This document shows, one piece after another, positions 52,561-61,575 of a DNA stretch of 64,000 nucleotides. Made by a program: the position numbers and the translations under genes. Under the pieces are notes generated by a model. The model did no database searches, was not told the DNA's origin, and saw only the letters and a list, made by a program, of their open reading frames with translations. Every line of letters starts with the position of its first letter. The first letter of the stretch is position 1. Source of the stretch: Nonomuraea wenchangensis (GTDB taxonomy: Bacteria > Actinomycetota > Actinomycetes > Streptosporangiales > Streptosporangiaceae); contig NZ_FOHX01000014.1 in assembly GCF_900111685.1 (NCBI RefSeq), positions 1 to 64,000 on the forward strand, read 5' to 3'.

Positions 52561-54761
52561 AGCGGCCGCACGGTGACGACGGCGTTGTAGTCGGGGATGC
52601 GCGCCTGCGGCGAGCGCCGGCTCTCGTCCAGCAGCACGTTGCCCTCCGGCCAGTGGACCTGCAGGTTGCCCGGCTGCAACGGGGCCCGCAGCACCCTCCC
52701 CTCGTACGTCCGCCCGCCCGAGCGCAGCTCGACCCGCGCGCCGTCGGGCAGGCCGAGGCGGTCGGCGTCGTACGCGCTCATCAGCACCGCCTCGCGCGTC
52801 GCTCCGTTGAAGCCGTCGCGCCGCTCGTGGACCATGCTGTTGAACTGCTTGCCGCGCCGCGTCGCCACCATGAACGTCCCGTCCGGCCGCTCCAGCGCGG
52901 GCAGCGTGACGGCCGAGAACCGGCCGCGCCCGTCGGACGTCTGGAAGCGGCCGTCGGCGAACAGGTGGCGCCCGCCGTACTGCACGTTGTCGCCGAAGCG
53001 GGCGAGGCCCGCGATGCCCGCGTAGAACGGCACCGCCTGCTCGATCTCGGCCCGGATCTGCGGCGTGCCGGTGAACCTGACCCGGTCGGCGACCTCGGGC
53101 CGCACCCGGGAGGCCAGCTCGGTGAAGATCTTCCACTCGGGCCACGCCTCGCCGACGCGCGGCCCCTCCACCTCGGGCGAGAAGATGATCCGCCGCTCGG
53201 TGGAGGTCTCGGTCACGCCGCCGACCATCTCGTAGCGGGTCTGGGCGGGCAGCAGCAGCACGTCGCCCGCGCCCGGCACCAGCATCTGCGACGACAGCAC
53301 GATGTCCACGTGGACGCGGAGCGGCAGCCGTTCCAGCGCCTCCCTGCAGTAGGCCGGGTCGGGCAGCACCTCCAGGAAGTTGCCGCCGGAGGAGATCAGC
53401 GCGTCCAGCTCGCCCCGGTGCGCGGCGTCGATCATGTCGGTGGCGGTCAGGCCGGGGGAGTCCGGCACCTCGAAGCCCCACATCTCGGTGAACCGGGCCG
53501 CGTTCTCCGGGGTGACGGGCAGGCCGCCGGGCAGGCCGGTCGCGTACGCGCCCATCTCGGCGCCGCCCTGCACCCCGCTGTGCCCGCGGATGGGCATCAG
53601 CCCGCAGTTGTCCCGCCCGAGGAACCCGCGGGCGAGTGCCAGGTTGACGATCGCGCGCACGTTGTCCTCGCCGTAGGCGTGCTGCGTGATGCCCATCGAC
53701 CAGACGAGCACGGCCGAGCGGGCCTCGCCGAGCAGCCGCGCCAGGCGGAGCATGTCGTCCCTGGAGGCTCCCGACAGCGCCTCCAGCTCCTCCCACGACT
53801 GCGCGGCGACGGCCCGACCGGCTTCGTCGAAGCCGGTCGTCCGCGCGTCCACGAACTCCTTGTCCACCCAGCCGTTCTCGACCAGGTGCTTGAGCACGCC
53901 GTTGAGGAAGCCGATGTCGCCGCCGACGTTCACGCCGAAGAACTCGTCGGTGATCTTCGTGCCGAACAGCGCGGACTCGGCGTTGGACGGCACCCAGTAA
54001 CGTTCCATCCCGGGCTCGCGGTAGGTGTTGACCATGGCGATCCGGGTGCCGGCCTTCTTGGCGTGGTAGAGGTACTTCATCGCGACCGGCTGGTTGTTGG
54101 ACGGGTTCGAGCCGACGAAGACGATGAGGTCCGAGCCGATCCAGTCGGTGTAGGAGCAGGTCGTGGCCGCCGCGCCGATGGTCTCCTTGAGCGCGACCGT
54201 CGAGGGCGAGTGGCAGATGCGGGCGGCGTTGTCGACGTTGTTGCTGCCGAGCGCGCGCACCGCCTTCTGGGCCGCGTAGTAGTTCTCGTTGGGCACGCCG
54301 CGGCTGGTCAGGTAGGTGCCCGACCGCTTGCCGCGCAGCCCGTCCGCCGCCACGCGCAGCGCCTCGTCCCAGGACACGCGGGTGAACCCGGGCTCGCCGG
54401 CCCGCCGCAGCATCGGGTAGGGCAGCCGCCCCAGCTCCCGCAGCTCCGCGCTGCGCCGCCCGGCGAGCGCGGAGACGTCGCCCAGCAGCGAGACGTCCAG
54501 GGCGGGCATGGTGTTGAGCGGCAGCAGCCGCAGCCGGATGTTGCACAGATGGATCTCGTCCATCGTCCAGTCGCGCATGCCCTGCGTGCCGAGCGCGCAC
54601 CCGTCGCAGGTGCCCTGGTTGAGTATGCGCCAGGCGTAACGTCTGTTGCCCTTGACCGACTTGAACGCCTTCCACAGCTCCAGGTAGTTGTTCGGCTTGC
54701 GCAGCCCCAGGCCGAACGGCCGCCACGAGGCCCAGTTGCGCGGGTCAAGACGCTTGCTCAT
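52557..54761 (-). CDS. FdhF/YdeP-type molybdopterin oxidoreductase
   Basis: 734 residues. The N-terminal CDGC...Gly cluster (TCDGCALG) and the sequence ARICHSPSTVALKETIG, GSNPSNNQPVAMKYL and the molydopterin-dinucleotide-binding C-terminus (YEMVGGVTETSTERRI...QFNSMVHERRDGFNG) match the FdhF/YdeP family rather than the Sec-containing FdhF. Classic four-Cys [4Fe-4S] coordination appears reduced. The physiological substrate is uncertain; the linkage to FdhD supports a sulfurated Mo cofactor. GAGAGG before ATG 54761. Divergent from birA across 33 bp. Confidence 0.9.
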   Translation of the reverse strand: MSKRLDPRNWASWRPFGLGLRKPNNYLELWKAFKSVKGNRRYAWRILNQGTCDGCALGTQGMRDWTMDEIHLCNIRLRLLPLNTMPALDVSLLGDVSALAGRRSAELRELGRLPYPMLRRAGEPGFTRVSWDEALRVAADGLRGKRSGTYLTSRGVPNENYYAAQKAVRALGSNNVDNAARICHSPSTVALKETIGAAATTCSYTDWIGSDLIVFVGSNPSNNQPVAMKYLYHAKKAGTRIAMVNTYREPGMERYWVPSNAESALFGTKITDEFFGVNVGGDIGFLNGVLKHLVENGWVDKEFVDARTTGFDEAGRAVAAQSWEELEALSGASRDDMLRLARLLGEARSAVLVWSMGITQHAYGEDNVRAIVNLALARGFLGRDNCGLMPIRGHSGVQGGAEMGAYATGLPGGLPVTPENAARFTEMWGFEVPDSPGLTATDMIDAAHRGELDALISSGGNFLEVLPDPAYCREALERLPLRVHVDIVLSSQMLVPGAGDVLLLPAQTRYEMVGGVTETSTERRIIFSPEVEGPRVGEAWPEWKIFTELASRVRPEVADRVRFTGTPQIRAEIEQAVPFYAGIAGLARFGDNVQYGGRHLFADGRFQTSDGRGRFSAVTLPALERPDGTFMVATRRGKQFNSMVHERRDGFNGATREAVLMSAYDADRLGLPDGARVELRSGGRTYEGRVLRAPLQPGNLQVHWPEGNVLLDESRRSPQARIPDYNAVVTVRPL

Positions 54762-54794
54762 ATCGCCATCCTCTCTCCCTGCAAAGATAGGTGG

Positions 54795-55616
54795 ATGCCC
54801 GACTCGCGTTATTCCGACCTCGACCGTCCGCCGCTCTCGGAGGCCGCGCTCAACCGCGCCCTCGTCCGTCCGGGCGGCCTGTGGACGGGCGTCACCGTCG
54901 TGGAGAGCACCGGCTCCACGAACGCCGACCTCGCCCGCGCCGCCCAGGAAGGCGCGGCCGAAGGCGCGGTGCTGGTGGCCGAGGCGCAGGAGGCCGGGCG
55001 CGGCCGGCTCGGCCGGGTCTGGAACGCGCCACCGCGCTCGGGGCTGACGTTCTCGATCCTGCTCCGGCCGGAGGTGCCGGTGGCGTCGCAGGGCTGGCTG
55101 CCGCTGCTGTACGGCGTGGCCGCCGCCTCCGCCGTACGCCGCCTGGCCGAGGTGGACGTACGACTGAAGTGGCCCAACGACCTGCTGATCGGCGAGCGCA
55201 AGCTGGCCGGGGTGCTGGCCGAGCGGGCCGACGACGCCGTGGTCGTCGGCATGGGGCTGAACGTCTCGCTGCGCGCCACCGAGCTGCCGGTCGCCACCGC
55301 CACGTCGCTCGCCATCGAGGAGGCGGCCTGCCTCGATCGCGATCCGCTGCTGCGGGCCGTCCTGCGCGAGGTCGAGGTCCACTACCGCGAGTGGACGGCG
55401 GCGGGCGGCGACGCCGAGGCGTGCGGGCTGCGCGCGGCCTACCTCGCCGCCAGCGCCACCGTCGGCCGCCAGGTCAGGGTCGAGCTGCCCGGCCGGCCGG
55501 CGCTGATCGGCCGGGCGAGCGGCATCGACCGCTCCGGCTGTCTCGAGGTCGAGGGGCCGGACCGGCTCCACACGCTGAGCGCCGGCGACGTCGTCCACGT
55601 GCGTCCCGCGGAATGA
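54795..55616 (+). CDS. birA: Biotin-[acetyl-CoA-carboxylase] ligase
   Basis: 273 residues. STNADLA, the biotin/AMP loop GRGRLGRVW, and LKWPNDLLI with KLAGVLAE mark a biotin protein ligase. The catalytic domain is full length, with the C-terminal SH3-like domain (LIGRASGIDRSGCLEV...HTLSAGDVVHV). No N-terminal HTH is present, so it is a monofunctional class I type. It should modify the BCCP domain of the carboxylases seen in the window. Confidence 0.96.
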   Translation: MPDSRYSDLDRPPLSEAALNRALVRPGGLWTGVTVVESTGSTNADLARAAQEGAAEGAVLVAEAQEAGRGRLGRVWNAPPRSGLTFSILLRPEVPVASQGWLPLLYGVAAASAVRRLAEVDVRLKWPNDLLIGERKLAGVLAERADDAVVVGMGLNVSLRATELPVATATSLAIEEAACLDRDPLLRAVLREVEVHYREWTAAGGDAEACGLRAAYLAASATVGRQVRVELPGRPALIGRASGIDRSGCLEVEGPDRLHTLSAGDVVHVRPAE

Positions 55617-55662
55617 GGCATCGGCGTGGCCCCCGGGCGGCGTTGATGGCACGATTTGGGCC

Positions 55663-56175
55663 ATGACCCTTCCCGACCACCATCTGACGCAGGGTGAGCG
55701 GCGGATCCGGTCCTTCCACCCCCATTGGAAGCGCCTCATCGGACCGGCCGTCGCTCTCGTGCTCATCGCCGCCGCCTCCGGCGCGGCGCTGTGGTTCATC
55801 CCGTCGGACTGGCAGTTCGCCCTCTACGCCAGGGCCGCCGTCGCCGTCATCGCGCTGATCCTGCTGACGATCTGGTCGTTCACGCCCTATCTGCGCTGGA
55901 AGAACACCGGCTACGTGCTCACCACCCACCGCTTCACCATCAGCCGGGGCGTGCTCAACAAGTCCACCGACGAGATCCCGATCGCCAAGGTCAACACGGT
56001 CAGCTCCGACCAGACCCTGGTGGAGCGGATGCTCGGCTGCGGCACCCTGACCGTCGAGTCCGCGAGCGACCGCGGCGAGATCGTGCTGCGCGACATCCCG
56101 CACATCCAGGACGTCCGCCACGACCTGTTCCGGCTCGTCGAGGACGCCTCGGACGGCGAGATCGACGGCCGTTGA
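55663..56175 (+). CDS. PH-domain membrane protein (bPH2/DUF304)
   Basis: 170 residues. Two TM helices (~25-47 and ~54-74) precede a bacterial PH-like beta domain (GYVLTTHRFTISRGVLNKSTDEIPIAKVNTVSS). Function unknown; often found beside adenylate cyclase-like genes, as here (TTGA overlap). Confidence 0.87.
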   Translation: MTLPDHHLTQGERRIRSFHPHWKRLIGPAVALVLIAAASGAALWFIPSDWQFALYARAAVAVIALILLTIWSFTPYLRWKNTGYVLTTHRFTISRGVLNKSTDEIPIAKVNTVSSDQTLVERMLGCGTLTVESASDRGEIVLRDIPHIQDVRHDLFRLVEDASDGEIDGR

Positions 56176-57143
56176 GCAGCCAGGGGCGGCCCACGGCCGA
56201 GGAGGTCGAGCGGCTGCTGCTCGGCCTGCCGCCGCGTCACACGCGGGCCGGGGTCGCCGAGCTGAGCGGCGTGCCGCAGGAGCTCGCCGCGCGCATCTGG
56301 CGCGCGCTCGGCTTCGCCCAGCGCGCCGACGACGCCGTGGCGTTCACCGACGCCGACGTCGAGGCGCTGCGCCGGGTCCGCCACCTGCTCGACACCGGCC
56401 TGCTGGACGAGGAGACGGTCGTGCGCATGGCCCGCGCGCTCGGCCAGACCACGGCCAGGCTCGCGCAGTGGCAGGCCGAGATCATGACGAGCGCGATGCT
56501 GCCGCCCGAGCCCGGCGACGACGACCTCGCCCGGATCCTCGACGCCACGCGCGGCCTGCTGCCCGACTTCGAGCGCGTGCTCGTGCACGTCTGGCGGGCC
56601 CAGCTCGCCGCGGCCGGCACCCGGCTGCTGGCCCTCGCCGACCTCAGCGACGAGCCGCTGCTCACGCGGGTGCCGATGGCGGTGGGCTTCGCCGACCTGG
56701 TCTCCTTCACCAGCCGCTCCCGCGAGCTGGACGAGCGGGAGCTGGCCGCGCTGGTGGAGGGGTTCGAGTCGCGGGCCTCCGACGTGGTGGCCTCGCACGG
56801 CGCGCGGCTGGTCAAGACGCTGGGCGACGAGGTGCTGTTCACCGCGCCCGGCGCGGCCCAGGCCGCCTCCATCGCGCTCGACCTGGTCGAGGCCGACGAG
56901 CTGCGGATCGGGCTGGCGTACGGGCCGGTCGTGCCGATGATGGGCGACGTGTTCGGCACCACGGTCAACCTGGCCGCCCGGCTCACCGCGATCGCGCATC
57001 CCGGCTCCGTGCTCGTGGACGCCGCGCTCGCCGCCGAGCTGGACGGCGAGCCGCACGGCTTCGCCCTGCACAGGATCAGGAAACGCCCGGCCAGAGGGCT
57101 CGGCGTGGTGCAGCCCTTTGTCTTGCGGAGATCATCCCTCTGA
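56172..57143 (+). CDS. Class III adenylate/guanylate cyclase with N-terminal regulatory domain
   Basis: 323 residues, TTG start at 56172 overlapping the previous stop. The N-terminal ~150 residues form a helical regulatory region (AGVAELSGVPQELAARIWRALGF, as in Rv1264-like acid-sensing cyclases). The catalytic domain has metal Asp pairs VGFADLVSFT and KTLGDEVLF and transition-state residues in FGTTVNLAARL. The Lys in VKTLGDE favours ATP. Co-translated with the PH-domain protein. Confidence 0.9.
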   Translation: MSSQGRPTAEEVERLLLGLPPRHTRAGVAELSGVPQELAARIWRALGFAQRADDAVAFTDADVEALRRVRHLLDTGLLDEETVVRMARALGQTTARLAQWQAEIMTSAMLPPEPGDDDLARILDATRGLLPDFERVLVHVWRAQLAAAGTRLLALADLSDEPLLTRVPMAVGFADLVSFTSRSRELDERELAALVEGFESRASDVVASHGARLVKTLGDEVLFTAPGAAQAASIALDLVEADELRIGLAYGPVVPMMGDVFGTTVNLAARLTAIAHPGSVLVDAALAAELDGEPHGFALHRIRKRPARGLGVVQPFVLRRSSL

Positions 57144-57149
57144 CACAAG

Positions 57150-58247
57150 ATGGCTGGCATGCCGTACGAAGTGCAGGGCGTCGTCGCCCGAGGTAAGGGC
57201 CAGGAAGTCTCACTCGAAACCGTCGTCGTCCCGGACCCGGGGCCGGGCGAGGCCGTCGTGAACGTACAGGCCTGCGGGGTCTGTCACACCGACCTGCACT
57301 ACCGGGAGGGCGGGATCAGCGACGACTACCCGTTCCTGCTCGGTCATGAGGCGGCGGGCGTCGTCGAGGCGGTCGGCGACGGCGTGACCGAGGTCGCGCC
57401 GGGCGACTTCGTGATCCTCAACTGGCGGGCGGTGTGCGGCCAGTGCCGGGCCTGCCTGCGCGGCCGTCCGTGGTACTGCTTCAACACCCACAACGCCCGG
57501 CAGAAGATGACGCTCAAGGACGGCACCGAGCTGTCGCCGGCGCTCGGCATCGGCGCGTTCCTGGAGAAGACGCTGGTGGCCGCCGGCCAGTGCACGAAGG
57601 TCTCGGCCGACGCTCCGGCGCAGGTCGCGGGCCTGCTCGGGTGCGGCGTCATGGCCGGGCTCGGCGCGGCGATCAACACCGGCGGCGTCACCCGCGGCGA
57701 CAGCGTGGCGGTGATCGGCTGCGGCGGCGTCGGCGACGCGGCCGTGCTCGGCGCCTCGCTGGCCGGCGCGTCGAAGATCATCGCGGTGGACGTGGACGAG
57801 CGCAAGCTGGAGTGGGCGCGCGACTTCGGCGCCACCCACACGGTCAACTCGCGGGAGAACGACCCGGTCGAGGCGATCCGCGAGCTGACCGGCGGGTTCG
57901 GCGCGGACGTCGTCATCGACGCGGTCGGCCGGCCGGAGACGTACGAGCAGGCGTTCTACGCCCGCGACCTGGCCGGGACCGTGGTCCTGGTCGGCGTGCC
58001 GACCCCGGAGATGCGCCTCGACCTGCCGCTGCTGGACGTGTTCGGCCGCGGCGGCGCGCTGAAGTCCTCCTGGTACGGCGACTGCCTGCCGAGCCGCGAC
58101 TTCCCGATGCTCATCGACCTGTTCCTGCAGAACCGGCTGCCGCTGGACAAGTTCGTCACCGAGACCATCGCGCTCGACCAGGTCGAGGAGGCGTTCGCCA
58201 AGATGCACCGCGGCGACGTGCTGCGTTCGGTGGTGACCTTCCAGTGA
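57150..58247 (+). CDS. mscR: S-(hydroxymethyl)mycothiol dehydrogenase
   Basis: 365 residues. Catalytic zinc motif (CGVCHTD, GHEAAG) and structural zinc lobe (CGQCRACLRGRPWYC) typical of class III-like alcohol dehydrogenases. The overall sequence resembles mycothiol-dependent formaldehyde dehydrogenase MscR. The paired metallo-beta-lactamase gene downstream supports it. Either ATG 57150 or ATG 57159 may be the start; no strong ribosome-binding site precedes either. Confidence 0.92.
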   Translation: MAGMPYEVQGVVARGKGQEVSLETVVVPDPGPGEAVVNVQACGVCHTDLHYREGGISDDYPFLLGHEAAGVVEAVGDGVTEVAPGDFVILNWRAVCGQCRACLRGRPWYCFNTHNARQKMTLKDGTELSPALGIGAFLEKTLVAAGQCTKVSADAPAQVAGLLGCGVMAGLGAAINTGGVTRGDSVAVIGCGGVGDAAVLGASLAGASKIIAVDVDERKLEWARDFGATHTVNSRENDPVEAIRELTGGFGADVVIDAVGRPETYEQAFYARDLAGTVVLVGVPTPEMRLDLPLLDVFGRGGALKSSWYGDCLPSRDFPMLIDLFLQNRLPLDKFVTETIALDQVEEAFAKMHRGDVLRSVVTFQ

Positions 58248-58864
58248 TCGACCGGGTCATCACGTCGGGGACGTTCTCGCTGGACGGCGGCACCTGGGAG
58301 GTCGACAACAACGTCTGGCTGGTGGGCAACCACCGCGAGGTCGTCGTCATCGACGCCGCCCACGACGCCGAGGCGATCGCCGCGCGGGTCAACGGGCGCG
58401 AGGTCAAGGCGATCGTGTGCACCCACGCGCACAACGACCACATCAACGCGGCCCGCGAGCTGGCCGAGCGCACCGGCGCCCCGATCCGGCTGCACCCGGC
58501 CGACCAGGTGCTGTGGGAGCAGGAATACGGCGACAAGCTCGGCTACGAGCCGCTGGCCGACGGCGAGCGCATCGAGGTGGGCGGCTGCGTGCTGGAGATC
58601 CTGCACACCCCGGGGCACGCGCCGGGCGCGGTGTGCGTCCACGGGCCGGAGCTGGGCGTGCTGTTCAGCGGGGACACGCTGTTCAAGGGCGGGCCGGGGG
58701 CGACGGGGCGGTCCTACTCGTCGTTCGAGACGATCATCGACTCGATCAGGAACCGGCTGCTGACGCTGCCGCCGGAGACGGTCGTGCACACGGGCCACGG
58801 CGAGTCGACCTCGATCGGCGCCGAGGCGCCGCATCTGGAGGAGTGGATCGCGCGCGGTCACTGA
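58244..58864 (+). CDS. MBL-fold metallohydrolase (MscR partner)
   Basis: 206 residues, GTG start within the mscR stop. THAHNDH is the metal-binding HxHxDH and TPGHAPG and SGDTLF complete the site. MBL genes next to mscR are conserved in actinobacteria and probably act on the mycothiol thioester made by MscR. Downstream 119 bp hold iron boxes. Confidence 0.92.
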   Translation: MIDRVITSGTFSLDGGTWEVDNNVWLVGNHREVVVIDAAHDAEAIAARVNGREVKAIVCTHAHNDHINAARELAERTGAPIRLHPADQVLWEQEYGDKLGYEPLADGERIEVGGCVLEILHTPGHAPGAVCVHGPELGVLFSGDTLFKGGPGATGRSYSSFETIIDSIRNRLLTLPPETVVHTGHGESTSIGAEAPHLEEWIARGH

Positions 58865-58897
58865 AGATCACCGGGAGGTAGCTCACTGTGACTCAGC

Positions 58898-58917
58898 TTA
58901 CATAGGCAAGCCTAACC
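58898..58917. promoter_or_regulatory. IdeR/DtxR iron box 1
   Basis: Complementary strand reads GGTTAGGCTTGCCTATG, close to the DtxR/IdeR consensus TTAGGTTAGGCTAACCTAA. It lies ~70 bp before the bfd start. Confidence 0.8.
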
Positions 58918-58931
58918 ACAGTGGGCTACTC

Positions 58932-58952
58932 TTAGGTGTGCCTAACCTTAGG
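58932..58952. promoter_or_regulatory. IdeR/DtxR iron box 2
   Basis: TTAGGTGTGCCTAACCTTAGG, matching the palindromic DtxR-family box in most positions. Two boxes 15 bp apart upstream of bfd-bfr indicate iron control. Confidence 0.85.
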
Positions 58953-58983
58953 CGCCAGCTCCCGTTGAGAGGCCAGCCCCGGA

Positions 58984-59160
58984 ATGTATGCGTGTATTTG
59001 TCGTGCTGTGACAGAAAATGAGGTGCACGACTGCATCGCCGCCGGGGCGAAAAGTGCGAAGCAGATTCGCGACACCACTGGTGCGGGCGGGGACTGTGCC
59101 CGTTGTGTGCGGAAGATCTGTGCGATCCTGAAGCGGTCTGAAGAGTTGACGACCGCATAG
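58984..59160 (+). CDS. bfd: Bacterioferritin-associated ferredoxin (Bfd)
   Basis: 58 residues, starting at ATG 58984. MYACICRAVTENEVHDC supplies Cys4 and Cys6, and GGDCARCVRK supplies Cys38 and Cys41: the CxC...CxxC [2Fe-2S] set of Bfd. Bfd donates electrons to bacterioferritin to release iron, and the bfr gene follows 22 bp downstream. Iron boxes precede it, so it should be repressed when iron is ample. The start is an ATG with no strong ribosome-binding site. Confidence 0.93.
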   Translation: MYACICRAVTENEVHDCIAAGAKSAKQIRDTTGAGGDCARCVRKICAILKRSEELTTA

Positions 59161-59182
59161 CCGGATAGCAGGGGGCCCCGTC

Positions 59183-59674
59183 ATGCAGGGCGACAAACAG
59201 ATCATCGAGTTGCTCAACGAGCAGCTGACCGCCGAGCTCACCGCCATCAACCAGTACTTCCTGCACTCCAAGATGCAGGAGAACTGGGGATACACGCGGC
59301 TGGCCGACCACACCCGCGAAGAGTCCTTCGAGGAGATGCGGCACGCGGAGCGGCTGACCGACCGCATCCTCTTCCTTGAGGGGCTGCCCAACTACCAGCG
59401 GCTCGGCACCCTGCACATCGGGCAGACCGTCGAGGAGCAGCTCCACGCCGACCTCGAGGTCGAGCTGGCGGTCGTCCAGCGCCTGCGCCCGGCCATCGCG
59501 CTCATGCGCGAGAAGGGCGACATCACCTCGGCCAACATCTTCGAGGACATCCTCCGCGACGAGGAGGAGCACATCGACTACCTGGAGACCGAGATCGGCC
59601 TGATCGGCAGCCTCGGCATCCAGCTCTACCTCGCCCGTTACGCCAAGACCGAGCCCAAGGACAAGGAATTCTGA
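59183..59674 (+). CDS. bfr: Bacterioferritin
   Basis: 163 residues. Ferroxidase ligands ELTAINQYF, EEMRHAE, DLEVEL and DEEEHIDYLE are present and the Met in EEMRHAE is the expected axial heme ligand. A 24-mer iron store. GCAGGGGG lies before ATG 59183. Cotranscribed with bfd. Confidence 0.97.
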   Translation: MQGDKQIIELLNEQLTAELTAINQYFLHSKMQENWGYTRLADHTREESFEEMRHAERLTDRILFLEGLPNYQRLGTLHIGQTVEEQLHADLEVELAVVQRLRPAIALMREKGDITSANIFEDILRDEEEHIDYLETEIGLIGSLGIQLYLARYAKTEPKDKEF

Positions 59675-59718
59675 CCCTGTCCCGGCCTGTTCCTGCTCGC
59701 GGAGTGGTCTGACCGAAT

Positions 59719-59747
59719 CCCCCGGAAGTGGCCCGCTTCGGGGGGCC
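59719..59747 (+). terminator. Hairpin downstream of bfr
   Basis: CCCCCGGAAG and CTTCGGGGG form an 8-9-bp stem with one bulged G and a 7-base loop, ~45 bp after the bfr stop. Moderate strength, no clear U-tract. Confidence 0.55.
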
Positions 59748-59770
59748 GCTCCGGTCCTAGGGTGGTCGGC

Positions 59771-60784
59771 ATGACGAGCAAGAACGTTTCCGGCCTGCGC
59801 ATCTTCCTGGCCGGCGGCGCGGGGGTGCTCGGCCGGCGGATCATCCCGCTGCTGGTCGCGGCGGGACACACCGTGGTCGCCACCACCCGGCACGAGGCGC
59901 GTACGGGCCCGCTGCGCGACCTCGGCGCCACGCCCGCGCGCGTGGACGTCCTCGACGCCGCCGCCCTGGCCGCGGCGGTCCGCGACTCGGGGGCGGACGT
60001 GGTCATGCACCAGCTCACCGACCTGGCCGGGGGTGACCTGGCCGCCAACGCCGCGCTGCGCCGCGACGGCACCCGCAACCTGGTCGACGCCGCTCTCGCC
60101 GCCGGGGTGCGGCGGATCGTGGCGCAGAGCATCTGCTGGACGTACGTGCCGGGCGAGGGTCCGGCCCGCGAGAGCGAGCCCTTGGACCTCGGCGCGCCCG
60201 AGCCGCGCCGCACCACCGTCGCGGGCGTGGCGGCCATGGAGTCGGCCGTGGCCGAGCTGCCCGAGTGGGTGGTGCTGCGCTACGGCCTGCTGTACGGGCC
60301 GGGCACCTGGTTCGAGCCGCGCGGCCTGCGCGCGGCCGAGGCGCGGGAAGGGCGGCTGGTGGCGGGCGCCGACGTGACGAGCTTCGTGCACGTGGACGAC
60401 GCCGCGGCGGCCGCCCTGGCGGCCCTGGACTGGCCGGTGGGCCACGTCAACGTCTGCGACGACGAGCCGGCCGCCGGGCTCGACTGGGTGCCCGCCTTCT
60501 GCCGCGCGGTCGGCGCGCCGGCACCGCCGGTGTCCGGCGCGTCGGCTCCATCGGTGTCCGGCGCGTCGGCGAACCCGGCCGCGCGCGGCGCGGACAACCG
60601 GCACGCGCGGCGGGACCTCGGCTGGACGCCCGCGTACCCGTCGTGGCGGGCGGGATTCGCGGCTCTCGCCGGTGATCGCGATATTCCCGACACCGGCCAT
60701 TCCCGGCAATTTCCGAGCGGCAGGGTTGGGCATTCCGGCGGTGGGCATGATGAGTCGGTCCCCTTGCGCCGGAAAGCGCGGTAA
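59771..60784 (+). CDS. NAD-dependent epimerase/dehydratase family protein
   Basis: 337 residues. Extended SDR: GGAGVLGRRI at the N-terminus, an active site less typical than usual (Ser in QSICWTYVPG, followed by RYGLLYGPG). The C-terminal ~60 residues are disordered and contain a near-exact 24-bp repeat encoding PVSGASAP/SVSGASA. ATG 59771 is preferred to GTG 59762. Substrate unknown. Confidence 0.85.
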   Translation: MTSKNVSGLRIFLAGGAGVLGRRIIPLLVAAGHTVVATTRHEARTGPLRDLGATPARVDVLDAAALAAAVRDSGADVVMHQLTDLAGGDLAANAALRRDGTRNLVDAALAAGVRRIVAQSICWTYVPGEGPARESEPLDLGAPEPRRTTVAGVAAMESAVAELPEWVVLRYGLLYGPGTWFEPRGLRAAEAREGRLVAGADVTSFVHVDDAAAAALAALDWPVGHVNVCDDEPAAGLDWVPAFCRAVGAPAPPVSGASAPSVSGASANPAARGADNRHARRDLGWTPAYPSWRAGFAALAGDRDIPDTGHSRQFPSGRVGHSGGGHDESVPLRRKAR

Positions 60785-60790
60785 TTTAAT

Positions 60791-60815
60791 CACGACCAAC
60801 CGTATTTTAGTCGTG
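60791..60815 (+). terminator. Hairpin after the epimerase gene
   Basis: CACGAC (60791-60796) and GTCGTG (60810-60815) with a 13-base loop, followed by TTT. Could terminate the epimerase transcript or be an operator for the response regulator. Confidence 0.5.
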
Positions 60816-60824
60816 TTTGCCCAG

Positions 60825-60852
60825 GTCAATGGATAGGTCAACGACGAGTCAA
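60825..60852 (+). promoter_or_regulatory. GTCAA direct repeats upstream of the response regulator
   Basis: GTCAA at 60825, 60837 and 60848 (12- and 11-bp steps) resembles OmpR/PhoB-family direct-repeat sites. They lie about 50-80 bp before the start. TACGAT at 60891-60896 is a -10 candidate, giving a leaderless message. Confidence 0.5.
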
Positions 60853-60902
60853 ACCGCGCGCTGTAGCCGGGAAACGATCGCTTAAGGTCCTACGATCGCT
60901 TT

Positions 60903-61571
60903 ATGACCTGCGTACTTCTCGCCGAGGATGACACCTCGATCTCTGAGCCGCTCGCGCGCGCCCTGCGTCGCGAGGGCTATCAGGTCGAGGTGAGCCCCGA
61001 CGGCCCGCAAGCCCTGGAGCGGGCCCTGTCGGGCGGCATCGATCTCATAGTTCTGGACCTCGGGCTGCCTGAGATGGACGGCCTGGAGGTGGCCCGCCGC
61101 ATCCGCGCCGAGGGCCACGGGACCCCGGTCCTGATCCTCACGGCGCGCGTCGACGAGGTGGACACCGTCGTCGGGCTCGACGCTGGGGCCGACGACTACG
61201 TGACCAAGCCGTTCCGGCTGGCCGAGCTGCTGGCCCGGGTACGCGCGCTGCTGCGCCGCGGCACCTCCGAGACCCCGGTGGTGCAGGGGGTGCGCATCGA
61301 CGCCGACTCCCGCCGCGCCTGGATGGGCGACAAGGAGCTGCACCTCACGACCAAGGAGTTCGACCTGCTGCGGGTGCTGGTCCGCGACGCCGGCAAGGTG
61401 GTCACCCGCGAGCAGATCATGCGCGAGGTGTGGGACACCAACTGGTGGGGCTCCACCAAGACGCTCGACATGCACATCTCCTGGCTCCGGCGCAAGCTCG
61501 GCGACGACGCCGCCAAACCGCGCTACATCACGACCGTCCGGGGAGTCGGCTTCCGGTTCGAACGCGAGTAG
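60903..61571 (+). CDS. OmpR-family response regulator
   Basis: 222 residues. Receiver with phospho-acceptor Asp in VLDLGLPEMDG, acidic pocket AEDD, Thr in LTARVD and Lys in VTKPF; C-terminal winged helix (LHLTTKEFDLLRVLVRDAG...MHISWLRRKLGDD). ATG 60903, no ribosome-binding site, -10 TACGAT 6 bases upstream. The sensor kinase follows after 4 bp. GTCAA repeats upstream suggest autoregulation. Confidence 0.95.
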   Translation: MTCVLLAEDDTSISEPLARALRREGYQVEVSPDGPQALERALSGGIDLIVLDLGLPEMDGLEVARRIRAEGHGTPVLILTARVDEVDTVVGLDAGADDYVTKPFRLAELLARVRALLRRGTSETPVVQGVRIDADSRRAWMGDKELHLTTKEFDLLRVLVRDAGKVVTREQIMREVWDTNWWGSTKTLDMHISWLRRKLGDDAAKPRYITTVRGVGFRFERE

Positions 61572-61575
61572 GCGG

